64,000 bases of DNA from Adhaeribacter pallidiroseus (GCF_003340495.1 NZ_QASA01000001.1:248001-312000); one strand, 5' to 3'. Shown: positions 17,049 to 26,868, numbered from the stretch's first letter. Notes: generated from the letters alone by a model not told the origin. Numbers and translations are program-made.

Positions 17049-17570
17049 TTACATAGCCCAGTCTTTGGGTAGTTTGCGCTTTTTATTGGCATCCCGAATA
17101 CCTTGTGCGGCGGCGGCTGTAACTAATCCGCCTAAAAAGTACCATGTTACCGTCATTACTTTTGTTTGCAAGGTGCGGCCGCTGGGTTCCTCGCCTAAGC
17201 CCATTGGGCCAGGCAATACTACGCCACCAACCCCAGCCAGTGAACCTAATAATATCCCTTTTACCCAGGGCTGCTGACCAGTAGCGGCTAGTGAATAATA
17301 CAAGGTATTAGATACCAAATCTCCCACCATCGACCACTTAAACAATTCATCACTGGCTGGTGGTTGCTCGTCCATTTTGTATAAACCTTTGGCAATAGCC
17401 CGCATGCCCAGCACATCCATCCGGGGGGCATTAGGTATAAACCGACGGGCTGTTTCATGTATAACCGTTACGGCAACCGCTCCGGCTAAGCCACTTATTA
17501 AAGCTTGCCAAATACTATTTTGCTCGCTCCGCTTGTGTTTTTTCTTTTGTTTTTTTAATTGGTTCTTCAT
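17049..17570 (-). CDS. Hypothetical membrane protein
   Basis: 173 residues, not recognised. A basic N-terminus (KNQLKKQKKKHKRSEQ) is followed by four likely membrane segments: IWQALISGLAGAVAVTVIHE, SMVGDLVSNTLYYSLAA, VKGILLGSLAGVGGVVLPG and YFLGGLVTAAAAQGI. The Gly/Ala-rich helices and the HETARRF motif after helix 1 suggest a compact channel- or scaffold-like protein. It lies in a cluster of small envelope or stress-type genes without an evident operon. Confidence 0.65.
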   Translation of the reverse strand: MKNQLKKQKKKHKRSEQNSIWQALISGLAGAVAVTVIHETARRFIPNAPRMDVLGMRAIAKGLYKMDEQPPASDELFKWSMVGDLVSNTLYYSLAATGQQPWVKGILLGSLAGVGGVVLPGPMGLGEEPSGRTLQTKVMTVTWYFLGGLVTAAAAQGIRDANKKRKLPKDWAM

Positions 17571-17757
17571 AGGAGTTTCAGTTTAAAAGTATGAGCTACA
17601 TGTACAGGTTTAAATACTAATGGATGAGCTTTGATGTTAATCAGCATGTAAGAATCATTCAGTATTTAAAGCAATAGCCCTTAAAAGAAGAGCTTTTGCC
17701 TGTAGCAGCAAGAACTACATTCCACATAAAAGTTACCTGCTGTCCAAATAACTAAAT

Positions 17758-18258
17758 TTAATTTTGTTTACGGGGAATAACGCTCACGTTACCACTACGC
17801 TCTAAATACGCTTCCTGCACCTCTTCTACCTGGGTTAGCTTGCCGTTTAAGCGCAATACTTCGTTCAAGTCGTGGATCGTGAAGTTTTGTTTCTTCATAT
17901 TTTCTTCTTGGATTTGCCCATCTTTAACTAAAAGCAACTGTTTGCCTTTAATGAGTAATCCAAAAGCATGGTATTTTTGGGAGATCATAGCTAGGAACCA
18001 GTGCAAAGCTACCAAACCGATGCAGGTAATACATGTTGGCACAAAAGGAGCATTCCCGGTTATTGCCCGGCTGAGTAAGGAACCCAGAATGATTCCCAAA
18101 ACAATATCAAAAGCAGCATTTTTGCTGAAAATTCGCCGATCACCGACACGTACCAGGATGATTGCTAATATAAATACCAATAATCCCCGGAAACACATTT
18201 GCCACCAGTTTATAGCATTAGAGTCTGGGCCAATAAAATAACGAAGTGTTTCTTCCAT
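17758..18258 (-). CDS. DUF421 (YetF-like) membrane protein
   Basis: 166 residues. Two or three N-terminal membrane helices (MCFRGLLVFILAIILVRVGDRR, with FDIVLGIILGSLLSRAITG) lead into the soluble YetF domain with RxxLLVKDGQIQEENMKKQNFTIHDLNEVLRLNG. The pattern RVGDRRIFSKNAAFDIV matches the family. Function is unknown; YetF-type proteins are linked to spore or stress responses in Firmicutes. A paralogue with a different sequence is at 47623-48162. Confidence 0.88.
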   Translation of the reverse strand: MEETLRYFIGPDSNAINWWQMCFRGLLVFILAIILVRVGDRRIFSKNAAFDIVLGIILGSLLSRAITGNAPFVPTCITCIGLVALHWFLAMISQKYHAFGLLIKGKQLLLVKDGQIQEENMKKQNFTIHDLNEVLRLNGKLTQVEEVQEAYLERSGNVSVIPRKQN

Positions 18259-18442
18259 TAACTAACCGTGCTGTTTGTAGCTCTAATGAACGGATCATAT
18301 TTTTTTAAGTTCTTAAAACTAAAAGAGCCTGTTTTTATATACAATGTACCGGAGCTCACTAAATACAAAAATTTAAAAAACAGATCAGGTTTAAAGGACG
18401 GGCAATCTTTCCGGAAACTTTTTATGACAAATGGTAATCGGT

Positions 18443-18485
18443 AAAACAAAATGCCTGGTGTTATGAGCACCAGGCATTTTGTTTT
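18443..18485 (-). terminator. Intrinsic terminator of the 18503-18772 gene
   Basis: Perfect 18-bp stem (18443-18460 with 18468-18485), loop TTATGAG, arms A/T-rich at the outside so that a T-rich tail forms on the minus strand. Confidence 0.85.
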
Positions 18486-18502
18486 AATTAAAAGTTATAG
18501 AA

Positions 18503-18772
18503 TTAGTATTGCTTTAAATTGTGCGCAACGTTCCGGAAGTTCAGGCGAGAACGTCTGGATAGGTAACCAGCACCTAACACTAACAAGGCACCGCCAATTA
18601 CTTTCTGGGTAGTGCTTAAGCCTTTTACTTTATTGGCAGCTGTAGTTCCAAATTGCTTTAACTGATCCGGAACCTGGTTTAGGTTAAGGTTCTTAAAGTA
18701 AGAAGAAGCGGTATCCAAGATATTATTGGCATTGTCTGCCGGCTGATTTAAATTATTGGTGTTATTTTCCAT
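18503..18772 (-). CDS. Small protein with one membrane-type segment, function unknown
   Basis: 89 residues. An Asn-rich start (MENNTNNLNQPADNANN), an amphipathic middle (ILDTASSYFKNLNLNQVPDQLKQFGTTAANKVKG, two helices), then a hydrophobic helix VIGGALLVLGAGYLS and a basic end. The layout resembles small stress-inducible YtxH/CsbD-like proteins, but no family is identified. It has its own strong terminator, supporting a real monocistronic gene. Confidence 0.7.
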   Translation of the reverse strand: MENNTNNLNQPADNANNILDTASSYFKNLNLNQVPDQLKQFGTTAANKVKGLSTTQKVIGGALLVLGAGYLSRRSRLNFRNVAHNLKQY

Positions 18773-19038
18773 AGTTGTAATGATTAAAAATTTTAAGCTT
18801 GTATTTAAAGGTTATTGATCTCTCCGTTATATGGCCAAATAAAAATAACCGGATTAATCTTATCGCGAAAGAGCTTGATTTGTTACATTTTAAGGCAATT
18901 TTATTTTAAAAAAGGCTTTTTAACAGCGTGAGTTCTGTTTTTATTTTTACTGTGGGTTGATTCATCCGGTTATAACTTAGCTCTTGCATTAAAAAACTAT
19001 TCTTAAATTGCAGGCTAATTTGTAAGAACATTCTTACC

Positions 19039-19770
19039 ATGACGTACGCCGATTTTGTAAAAAATATTTCTTTCCGGTTTATTAAACCCGGCACCAAGCA
19101 ACCATTAGGCACAGGTACTTTAAAACGTACTTTGCCAAAAATTGGATTTTCGCTGGATGTACTAAATACCGTATTACCAGAAAAGCACACCGAGTGGAAA
19201 GAAAGGCTAAAAACGGTTTGTAAAATTCCGCGCATGTCTACGTTTGCAGTAGGAGCCGTGATTAACCGTGGCGTTTCCGAAATGAAACCGAATGAGGTTT
19301 TTGTAAACGTGGGCGTATGGAACGGATTTACCTTTTTATCGGGTGTAGCGCACAACCCCACCAAAACCTGCATCGGCGTCGATAATTTTTCGCAGTTTGG
19401 TGGCCCGCGTGAAGCCTTTTTAAAGCGCTTTAACGCCCTGAAAAGTACCAACCACCATTTCTACGATATGGATTATGAAGAGTACTTTAACCGCCTGCAT
19501 ACTGGTAAAATCGGCTTTTACATTTACGACGGCGATCACAAATACGAAGATCAGTTACAAGGCCTGCAAGTAGCCGAACCACACTTTTCGGACAACTGTA
19601 TTATTCTGGTAGATGATACCAACTGGCCCGACCCGCGCCAGGCTACTTACGATTTTATGCAAAACAGCGTTTATAAATACGAAGTTTTACTGGACGTAAA
19701 AACCTACCGCAATGGCCACATTACTTACCATAACGGCATTATCTTGTTCCGGCGAACCGGTAAAAAATAG
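19039..19770 (+). CDS. Class I SAM-dependent methyltransferase-like protein (Methyltransf_24 type)
   Basis: 243 residues. The nucleotide-binding fold is suggested by VFVNVGVWNGFTFLSGVA (motif I position, about 92-109; the usual E-x-G-x-x-x-G appears as N-x-G-x-x-x-G), CIGVDNFSQFGGP (acidic end of strand 2), and FYIYDGDHKYEDQLQGLQVAEPHF plus CIILVDDTNWP, typical of the TylF/macrocin O-methyltransferase-like group. Two consecutive Asp (VDD) could bind metal. The substrate is unknown. It stands alone, convergent with a GNAT gene. Confidence 0.75.
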   Translation: MTYADFVKNISFRFIKPGTKQPLGTGTLKRTLPKIGFSLDVLNTVLPEKHTEWKERLKTVCKIPRMSTFAVGAVINRGVSEMKPNEVFVNVGVWNGFTFLSGVAHNPTKTCIGVDNFSQFGGPREAFLKRFNALKSTNHHFYDMDYEEYFNRLHTGKIGFYIYDGDHKYEDQLQGLQVAEPHFSDNCIILVDDTNWPDPRQATYDFMQNSVYKYEVLLDVKTYRNGHITYHNGIILFRRTGKK

Positions 19771-19783
19771 AGATTACGCGTAT

Positions 19784-20239
19784 CTATAATTCCAGTTCCA
19801 TTTGAATATCGGCGCGCTTGTACCCGTTTGGCGCGCAAGGTACCTGCTGAAAGCCCATTTTCTGGTACACGTGCAAGGCCGGTTTCAAGGTTCGATGGCT
19901 CAAGAGAATCAACTTTTTAGCGCCGAGTTCTTTGGCTTTATCAATAGCTGCCGCTACCAGTTGTTGGCCAATTTTTTTGTCTTGCATGGATGCTGTAACG
20001 GCCATTTTACCTAACTCATATGCGGTTTCGTTTATTTTAAGTAAGGCGCAGGTGCCAACAGTCTGGCCATTGTAGCGGGCCATGATAATGGCGCCACCTT
20101 TGGCTAAGATGTAACTTTCCGGGTTGTCGAGTAATAAATTATCTACTTCTTCTAACTCGAAATATTTAGTGATCCATTCGTGATTTAAAGTCCGGAAGGC
20201 TTCTGCATCGGTGGGAGTATAGGCCTCAATTTGCAACAT
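19784..20239 (-). CDS. GNAT family N-acetyltransferase
   Basis: 151 residues. The acetyl-CoA-binding motif A is seen as GKMAVTASMQDKKIGQQLVAAAIDKAKELG (Q-x-x-K-I-G in place of Q/R-x-x-G-x-G/A), preceded by the strand GTCALLKINETAYELG and followed by LILLSHRTLKPALHVYQKMGFQ, a standard GNAT motif B. The substrate cannot be predicted. It lies 11 bp downstream of the DUF3616 gene and is probably cotranscribed with it. Confidence 0.88.
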   Translation of the reverse strand: MLQIEAYTPTDAEAFRTLNHEWITKYFELEEVDNLLLDNPESYILAKGGAIIMARYNGQTVGTCALLKINETAYELGKMAVTASMQDKKIGQQLVAAAIDKAKELGAKKLILLSHRTLKPALHVYQKMGFQQVPCAPNGYKRADIQMELEL

Positions 20240-20250
20240 AAAGGGTATTT

Positions 20251-21366
20251 TTAAATTTTAACAGAATTAACTCCTATTTTAAATAAATCGGCCATAACAG
20301 CATCGGTATTTAGTTTACGTTCGTCAGTAGGGCTATCAAAAACAATAATGGCGTGGTGTTTATCAAACAACGTTATGCCTTCGGCTTTATCCTGACCCGA
20401 GGTAGGTCCGGTTCCGTTCGGAACTTCAAACAACTGTTCTAAATCGTTGCGGTGGGTAATGGATTGACCGGTTTGGCGCAGAGCCTGTGGCCAGCGGTAA
20501 AGGGCAATGGTGCCATCCAGGTCCATAGAGGGTCCGGCCAAAATTAAAAGATCGTCGCCGGCTATATCCAGCTCCCGGATACCCATGCCTTCCAGATGCA
20601 AAAAATGTTTGATGTAAAGTTCGCCTTTTAGTCCGATGGGTTTTAATTCAAAAAAATAAGAATCATCGGTATCTTGCACGGCTACTTCCAGAATAATGGC
20701 CCAGCCCCGCAACACGGGGCCGCGTAAACCTATAAAAACGCGATCGCCGTGAATGGCCAAACCTTCAATGTCAAAACCATTGTCTTTGCCCGGAATTTTT
20801 AAAAAATCCTGTACGTGGATGTCGTTGGTTAAAGCTTCCAGAAGTTGGTTGGTGCCGGCATGATTCCCTGCTAACTGCGCTGCCGATAACATGAAATTCG
20901 GTTCGTAGGGGTGCGTAACGTGTTTCACTAAGCTGATTTCGCCGGTTTCCTTATTGCGGTTTAACGGTATACGCGCCAGCAAATAGCGGTTCTGGTCGGT
21001 TTTTAGTTTAGCCAAGCGCTTGATTTGTTCGTCCGGTTCCTGGCTTTTTTTGGGTTTGCGGCGGGCCAGGCTATGGGAGCCCACCAGCCACAAGTAATGT
21101 TCTTCTAAAGCAATGCCTTCTATATCAATTTCGTTTTCGGTACCAGCGGGTAATTTTAAAAATTGGCTTAAATCAAAAGAATGGTGCTCACCAAAGGTAT
21201 TTTCGTCTATTTTTTTTAAGCGTTCCAAGCTACACCGTTCATCGCAGCTTACCCATAAGTAATCACCAGTCCGTAAAATAGTGGATAATCCATCACGTAC
21301 GTGTTTGCCATCGGCGTTTATGCTGAGCTCCGGATTAAATTGTAACTTAACGGTGCTTTTTTTCAT
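20251..21366 (-). CDS. DUF3616 family protein
   Basis: 371 residues with no signal peptide. Repeated blade-like elements DIEGIALEEHYLWLVGSHS, FDIEGLAIHGDRVFIGLRGP and ELDIAGDDLLILAGPS suggest a beta-propeller. The D/N-G-F-D-I-E-G-L-A segment and the ending QDKAEGITLFDKHHAIIVFDSP are typical of DUF3616. The function is not known. It begins the small operon with the GNAT gene. Confidence 0.85.
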   Translation of the reverse strand: MKKSTVKLQFNPELSINADGKHVRDGLSTILRTGDYLWVSCDERCSLERLKKIDENTFGEHHSFDLSQFLKLPAGTENEIDIEGIALEEHYLWLVGSHSLARRKPKKSQEPDEQIKRLAKLKTDQNRYLLARIPLNRNKETGEISLVKHVTHPYEPNFMLSAAQLAGNHAGTNQLLEALTNDIHVQDFLKIPGKDNGFDIEGLAIHGDRVFIGLRGPVLRGWAIILEVAVQDTDDSYFFELKPIGLKGELYIKHFLHLEGMGIRELDIAGDDLLILAGPSMDLDGTIALYRWPQALRQTGQSITHRNDLEQLFEVPNGTGPTSGQDKAEGITLFDKHHAIIVFDSPTDERKLNTDAVMADLFKIGVNSVKI

Positions 21367-21557
21367 AATTTATATCCAACGCGCTTAATTGAAAGTAGTA
21401 TGTGCCTGATGATAGGAGCATAATCGCTATTTAACAGGTGCTAATTTATTTTGTTGTGCTTAAAATTAGCTTTCAAGAATGCAAAAATTTTAAAAAAGAA
21501 AGACTTTATTCGTTTTTAAGACTATTTATTTTGTAATTCCAAAGTTGTAGTAAAACA

Positions 21558-21590
21558 AAAAAGCCCGTTGGGCAACGGGCTTTTTAAATA
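21558..21590 (-). terminator. Intrinsic terminator of the 1287-residue T9SS protein
   Basis: Perfect 12-bp stem AAAAAGCCCGTT (21558-21569) with AACGGGCTTTTT (21574-21585), tetraloop GGGC. It lies 22 bp downstream of the stop and can act on both strands. Confidence 0.85.
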
Positions 21591-21611
21591 GTTGGAAGGT
21601 TAGCTAAATCA

Positions 21612-24600
21612 TTATTTCTTCACAAATTTCTGCCGGAAAACTTCCGTGCCAATCTGCGCTTCTACAAAATAAACACCTGCTGCCAGATGATGGAGCTGGA
21701 GTTGCGTTTCGTACACGGTAGTTGGTTTATTGGTAACTTCTTCTTTTACCTTCCTTCCTAACTGGTTCCAAACCCGGATCAGCACCTCGCCCGTGGAGTA
21801 CGTGGTTAATTCCAGGTTAAGTTGCTCGTCAATGGGGTTAGGCTTTACGAGTAGTTGACTTTGGGTAAGATAAACCTGGTGCATTTGGTCTTTGGATGAG
21901 GCTGTGCAGTTTTGTTTGATTATTTCTACCCGGTAAAGACCGGAATTACGCGCCTGGATTTTCTGCGTATTACCGGCTTTAAGCGGCTCATTATTAAAAA
22001 ACCATTGATATTGCTCGGCGAAGGGGGCCGTTAACGTATCGCCTGTAACGGTAAAATTAATTGTAGCGGGTTGTACGGGTAAGGTAACAGTTGTTACCGC
22101 ACTTTCGCAGCCATTTACGGTTTGGGTTACATAATAAGTGGTATTTTCCGAGATAGTTTCGGGTTGGTAAATATTGCCCGAGTAAAGCATGATCGTTTTT
22201 TCTGCATCGGCGTACCACGTAATATTTTGCCCGAATACGGTTATTGCTTGCGGCGACAATTCGCATTGTGGGGCTATATCATCCACAAGGGGCGGTTCCG
22301 GAACAGGCAACCGGTGCAGGGTAACCCGGCTGCGCGAAACTTTTTCGCACAACTGAATTGTCCATTCCACAATTACATCGCCGTAACCAATATTTTTGAT
22401 TTTGGTTATGTAATTATCCGGATTCACCAAAGTGGCCTGCCCACTAATCAGTTGCCAACGGCCTTTGCCTTTTTCGGGTTGATTTCCGGTTAAAGTAGTA
22501 TTATCGGTATCGCATAAATTTATATCTTCTAGGGTATGGGCAGTGGTGGGCAGGTCTTTACCGCAATCATACACCACTGTTTTCTCGGTGGCCAGCATAA
22601 CGGTATCCCCAACTATATTAAAAACTTCGTTGGTTTTAACGGGTGCGTTGTAATCAAAATAGTTGTAAGCGGCGTTTATGATGCGGGTACCTTTGGGATT
22701 GTCGGGCGTTTGCGCAATGGTAAACTTCACAAACCCGTGGCTGGCCGGTTCGTTGGTTTTATGATCGGGTAGGTTAATGTTGTTAAAAGTAAAGGTAAGG
22801 ACCGGCTTTCCTTTTCCCGACACTGTATAGATAAACGGATGAGAAGCTGCTCCCACGCGTAAACTAGCAATATCCAGCTCTTCGCTTAAGGTATCTACCA
22901 CCACTACTTTGTAGGCCACGTCGGTGCCGGTGTTCTGGAAGCGGATTAAATATTCCAGTTCGTCGGTAGCTTTAATGTAGTGCCGCTTAGTTATGCCAAT
23001 AGGACTTACCTGTTTATCATTCGGGTCATAAGAATCAATAATCGGCAGGCACGAAATTTCTACGTCGGCATCGGCATCGTCCTGGTAAAAAGCATCTTCT
23101 GGGGTAGGAGGGGCATCGGGCATTGCCATCATAGGCTGCACCGTAGCATTGGGCCGGCTACTACCGGGATGATCTTTCACCTGGTCAGCCTCTACCCGAA
23201 GGGCCTGCGATTTCATTGGTATTTCCAAGGTGAGTTTATCGCCTTTATCCAGTTTCGTTTTTCCCTCTTCCACTAGGGTTTCATTGGCAAATACCCGGTA
23301 ACTGGTACTATCGGTCATGGCACCGTCCCCGGTGTTTTCCACTATAAAAGTGGCGGTTTCGGTTTCTTCCTGGTACGTACCCATTACGGCTACACTCGCC
23401 TGGTTCCAATTAGGGTTGGGTGTCATACACGTACTCTTGGGTGTAATCATGGCTTTTACGCACTGACTTAAACCGCGTATATTTTCGTTCCCACAAACTG
23501 TAGAATCCGTGATAATAAAACTGCGTTTTTCGCCGGCTTTTAACTGCCCAATGGTAAATACCAGCAGTGAATCTTTTTGAAAATTCCAGGGAACGGTACT
23601 GCTAATCGGCACAACGTACTTGGGATAAATTACTTTTACCTGAACATTCTGCGCATCTGCCGCCCCTTCGTTGGCGAAAGTAACCGTGGTTTGGCTCCGG
23701 AAACAACGCCGCCGCCGGTCAGCGGCTATGTCTACGGTGAGAACAGTGCAAGGAATAGTAGTATAACCAAAATTAATATTAGCAACTTCTTTATGTAAAC
23801 TATCGGTTTTAGCTTCTAAACTGGAAACGCAATTTCGGATAATTCTTGATTTAGTAGTTGTGGGAAGGATTGGTTTAACTGTATAGATTCCTGGCGGAAC
23901 GGCTACCGCATATAGACCTTGCTCATCCGTAACCGTATAGTATTCTCCCGGTTGTATCTCCAGAACAATATTGGGGATGCCTTTTTCTGTTTTGTCTTCC
24001 ACACAGTTTTTATTACTATCATCAAATACTTTCCCCCTTATAGTAGTATTATAATTAGTCGTAGTAATAGTTGTATCATTGATTTTAGCTATAAATATAT
24101 CGCCCTGACCCTTACTAATTACTGATAGGTTATTAACTGTCATCTTATCATAAAATCTGCTGGCTAAGGTTAACTTTCTTTGTTGAGGTAAAAAAGTTAA
24201 AGTTGGATATAAAGAATTATTAATACCTCCAAATCGAGTTGCCCAAACTTTTTTACCATTTAAATTGAGTTTGATAAGGAAAATACTTCCACCAGGGCTA
24301 GTATTTTTCAAAGTTTCATTCTCAATATTCATACTTCCATAGAAAATTCCTGTAAGATAGATAGCTTGATTAGCATAAATTAATTTACCTGGTTGATAAG
24401 TGTCAGCATCAATTGATTGATAGTTGACTCCCCACTCTGCTTTACCATCGGGATTAAGTTTAATTAGTACTGTACCAGATGAAAGTTCTAATTCCAATTC
24501 ATCAACTTTTACTTTTGCAGGCTTTTCTAATGAGAATACTGAAGTAAAATAAATATTATTATTATGATCTATAGCTACATTATCATAGTCCAGAACTAAT

Positions 24601-25475
24601 TGGTTTAAAGTATTTGCTTTTAAAGGATAACTTTTTGCCCACAAAATATTTCCATTTGGGTCTCTTTTTACTAAAAATGCGTTATCAACCTTTCCATAGC
24701 CATCATCTGGCGAACTATTTTCTAGTTCAATATCATTAAAATTTACTTTACCTATAAAACTCCCTGATGTAACCAAATTGCCACTGTTGTCAATTGTAAT
24801 AGAAGTATAATTTATATTTTCATTTAGGGTAGTTTTAACCCAAAGCGCTTTACCATCTGGATTGAATTTTATTAAAAAATCAGTTTGTGCATTTAGTTTG
24901 GTTGAGTTTAAGTTGAATGCAAAACCATCAATGTTAGCGCCGTCAAAGGAACCTACTATATATGAATTTCCTTGTTTATCAACAGTCACACCGTAGCCAA
25001 CAAAATCGTTAAATATCGTTTTGGATTTGTACTTTTTCTCCCATAAAAGATTTCCATTTCTATCCAATTTCTCTAAAACAAAGTTTGAATAATCAGCTCT
25101 ACCGGTGATGTAGACATTACCTTCTGGATCGACTATCCCATCTAAGTAAGCGGGCATTAAAGTATAAGAAGTATGTTGTTTAATCCATATAAGCTGATTT
25201 TCTTTGCCGTTATATTTAGCGATGAAGCTGCCAGAAATTTTTTTGGGTATATTAGCAAAATAGGTGTCGTCAATAACCTTGTTATTTAAATCATTTCCGT
25301 CGCCTTTGCCGATATATCCAATAACGTAGAAGTTGTCTTCTTTATCACTGATGATCTTTATAACCCTATCGTCATAAATATTACTAATGGGTTGTAAAGA
25401 TTCTATTGATTGAGCATAAGTAGTAAAGGGGTTTGTTACTATGGAAAAGTAAATAAGCAGTAAAAGTCTCCTCAT
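21612..25475 (-). CDS. Giant secreted protein with SBBP-like repeats, SdrD B-like, DUF7619-like and T9SS sorting domains
   Basis: 1287 residues. Signal peptide MRRLLLLIYFSIVTNPFTTYA. Residues about 30-470 form repeated blades (NGNLLWEKKYKSKTIFNDFVG, GKALWVKTTLNENINYTSI), SBBP-like. About 480-545 is an SdrD B-like carboxypeptidase-regulatory fold (GKVFDDSNKNCVEDKTEKGIPN). Then come Cys-containing CARDB/Ig-like segments and, around 825-970, YDPNDKQVSPIG...FQNTGTDVAYKVVVVDTL, the DUF7619 type repeat seen with T9SS proteins. The C-terminal 85 residues (VKPNPIDEQLNLELTT to QKFVKK) are a T9SS type A sorting domain. Likely a cell-surface or released adhesive protein; ligand unknown. Confidence 0.92.
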   Translation of the reverse strand: MRRLLLLIYFSIVTNPFTTYAQSIESLQPISNIYDDRVIKIISDKEDNFYVIGYIGKGDGNDLNNKVIDDTYFANIPKKISGSFIAKYNGKENQLIWIKQHTSYTLMPAYLDGIVDPEGNVYITGRADYSNFVLEKLDRNGNLLWEKKYKSKTIFNDFVGYGVTVDKQGNSYIVGSFDGANIDGFAFNLNSTKLNAQTDFLIKFNPDGKALWVKTTLNENINYTSITIDNSGNLVTSGSFIGKVNFNDIELENSSPDDGYGKVDNAFLVKRDPNGNILWAKSYPLKANTLNQLVLDYDNVAIDHNNNIYFTSVFSLEKPAKVKVDELELELSSGTVLIKLNPDGKAEWGVNYQSIDADTYQPGKLIYANQAIYLTGIFYGSMNIENETLKNTSPGGSIFLIKLNLNGKKVWATRFGGINNSLYPTLTFLPQQRKLTLASRFYDKMTVNNLSVISKGQGDIFIAKINDTTITTTNYNTTIRGKVFDDSNKNCVEDKTEKGIPNIVLEIQPGEYYTVTDEQGLYAVAVPPGIYTVKPILPTTTKSRIIRNCVSSLEAKTDSLHKEVANINFGYTTIPCTVLTVDIAADRRRRCFRSQTTVTFANEGAADAQNVQVKVIYPKYVVPISSTVPWNFQKDSLLVFTIGQLKAGEKRSFIITDSTVCGNENIRGLSQCVKAMITPKSTCMTPNPNWNQASVAVMGTYQEETETATFIVENTGDGAMTDSTSYRVFANETLVEEGKTKLDKGDKLTLEIPMKSQALRVEADQVKDHPGSSRPNATVQPMMAMPDAPPTPEDAFYQDDADADVEISCLPIIDSYDPNDKQVSPIGITKRHYIKATDELEYLIRFQNTGTDVAYKVVVVDTLSEELDIASLRVGAASHPFIYTVSGKGKPVLTFTFNNINLPDHKTNEPASHGFVKFTIAQTPDNPKGTRIINAAYNYFDYNAPVKTNEVFNIVGDTVMLATEKTVVYDCGKDLPTTAHTLEDINLCDTDNTTLTGNQPEKGKGRWQLISGQATLVNPDNYITKIKNIGYGDVIVEWTIQLCEKVSRSRVTLHRLPVPEPPLVDDIAPQCELSPQAITVFGQNITWYADAEKTIMLYSGNIYQPETISENTTYYVTQTVNGCESAVTTVTLPVQPATINFTVTGDTLTAPFAEQYQWFFNNEPLKAGNTQKIQARNSGLYRVEIIKQNCTASSKDQMHQVYLTQSQLLVKPNPIDEQLNLELTTYSTGEVLIRVWNQLGRKVKEEVTNKPTTVYETQLQLHHLAAGVYFVEAQIGTEVFRQKFVKK

Positions 25476-25535
25476 AAATAAAGTTTAATTTAAATGCCCT
25501 TTTTACCACTCAACAATCATACAAATATTTTAAAT

Positions 25536-25570
25536 AAAAAGAGCAGACATTTAGGCCTGCTCTTTTTTTA
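25536..25570 (-). terminator. Intrinsic terminator at the end of the MacAB-type efflux operon
   Basis: Stem AAAAAGAGCAG (25536-25546) with CTGCTCTTTTT (25557-25567), further T residues to 25569, about 20 bp after the HlyD stop. Confidence 0.82.
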
Positions 25571-25586
25571 ATTCTGCTTAAAAACC

Positions 25587-26696
25587 TTAGCTATTCTTCT
25601 TTTCGGGGGCTTCCGGTTCTTTCACTTTTACTTTGTTGTCCTTTGTAACGCCCGAAACTACTTCGATGTTAATGCCGTCGGAGATGCCGGTTTTTACCAG
25701 TTGTTTTTTAAATTGTTGCGGTCCGGTTTCCACTTCTACGTAAGTGCTGTCTTTACCTTTCCCGAATTGCAGCAGACTTTCTTTTAAAGCTAAAACATTT
25801 TCTTTTTGGTCCAGTACAATGTCGGCGTTGGCGCTGTAGCCAGCCCGGATAAAGTCTTTGGGATCAAGCAGTACTTTGGCGCGAACCTGAAATTTAATAG
25901 CGCCTTCTTCGGTAATTCCTTTAGGAGCAATGTACTCCAGTTTCGCTTTAAAGGTACGGCCCTCAATGGCGCCAATGGTTAAATTTAAATCCATGCCTTC
26001 GCGCACTTTCCCTACTTCCGATTCATCAATTTTACCTTCAAAAATCAAATCTTTCATATCGGCTACGGTGGCAATAGAAGTGCCTTCGTTAAAATTATTC
26101 CGTTCAATAACCGACGTGCCTACTTTCACGGGCACATCGAGCAGCATGCCGTCGATGGTTGAATAGACCAGAGTGGAGCCCCCACCGGTGCGTTTAGAAG
26201 CGCCTTTTAACGCAATTTGCAAATTGTTTTCGGCGGAGGTAAGGGCTTCTTTTTTTAAATTAGCATCGAGCCGGATGCGGTTAAATTCCTGCTCGGCAAT
26301 TACTTTCTGGTCAAATAGCTGCTGTTGGCGGGCTAGTTCGCGCTGAGCTTCGGCGTAATTTATGCGGGCGGTTTGCAAACTAGACTGGGCATTGTTTACG
26401 TTGGCTACATTGGGCACAATTTTGATTTTGGCCAGCAACTGACCCGCTTTTACAATCTGGCCGGCTTCCACGTACAATTGTTCCACAATGCCCGAAACCT
26501 GCGATTTTACCTGCACTTCTTTACGAGGAACAATAGAACCGGTAGCTACCGTTTTTTTAATAATATTAGTGTAAAAAGGTTTTTCGGTTTGGTAAACGAT
26601 CGGGTCGGTATTGGCTTTTTTATAAAAATAATAACCTAGCCAACCCGAAAGTCCCAGGAATACCATTACCACTAAACCCAAAATTACTTTTTTCAT
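25587..26696 (-). CDS. Periplasmic adaptor subunit (HlyD/MacA-like membrane fusion protein) of an ABC efflux system
   Basis: 369 residues. An N-terminal membrane anchor (ILGLVVMVFLGLSGWLGYYFY) is followed by a lipoyl/biotinyl-like half motif (VKSQVSGIVEQLYVEAGQIVKAGQLLAKI), an alpha-hairpin of about 70 residues (NNAQSSLQTARINYAEAQRELARQQQLF), the second lipoyl half (STIDGMLLDVPVKVGTSV) and beta-barrel domains. It bridges the permeases to an outer-membrane TolC-type channel, which is not encoded here. Last gene of the operon; the gap from the preceding permease holds repeat arrays. Confidence 0.9.
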   Translation of the reverse strand: MKKVILGLVVMVFLGLSGWLGYYFYKKANTDPIVYQTEKPFYTNIIKKTVATGSIVPRKEVQVKSQVSGIVEQLYVEAGQIVKAGQLLAKIKIVPNVANVNNAQSSLQTARINYAEAQRELARQQQLFDQKVIAEQEFNRIRLDANLKKEALTSAENNLQIALKGASKRTGGGSTLVYSTIDGMLLDVPVKVGTSVIERNNFNEGTSIATVADMKDLIFEGKIDESEVGKVREGMDLNLTIGAIEGRTFKAKLEYIAPKGITEEGAIKFQVRAKVLLDPKDFIRAGYSANADIVLDQKENVLALKESLLQFGKGKDSTYVEVETGPQQFKKQLVKTGISDGINIEVVSGVTKDNKVKVKEPEAPEKKNS

Positions 26697-26705
26697 ATAT
26701 TAAAT

Positions 26706-26747
26706 ACTAGATGTTAGATACCAGATGTTAGTTATTAGTATTTACTG
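26706..26747 (+). repeat. Heptad array upstream of the HlyD gene
   Basis: 7-mers ACTAGAT, GTTAGAT, ACCAGAT, GTTAGTT, ATTAGTA, TTTACTG, starting 9 bp from the start codon of the HlyD gene. Confidence 0.7.
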
Positions 26748-26820
26748 TTTAGAAATAGAAATGCCCATCAACTTTCCCGATTCCTTCTTCTCTAAGGCAA
26801 GAAGTTTTTAAAATTTTGAG

Positions 26821-26868
26821 TTAACCTTCAACCTTTTAACTTTTCAACCTTCTAACTTTGTAACCATA
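26821..26868 (-). repeat. Octad array between permease 2 and HlyD
   Basis: 8-mers TTAACCTT, CAACCTTT, TAACTTTT, CAACCTTC, TAACTTTG, TAACCATA, then a degenerate tail AACCTGCAACCC reaching the permease stop at 26882. Opposite orientation to the 26706 array but with an 8-bp rather than 7-bp period. Confidence 0.7.

Noticed and set aside
18258-18470. 70-codon minus-strand frame before the DUF421 gene
   Set aside because: It starts inside the terminator hairpin at 18443-18485 and shows no family features.
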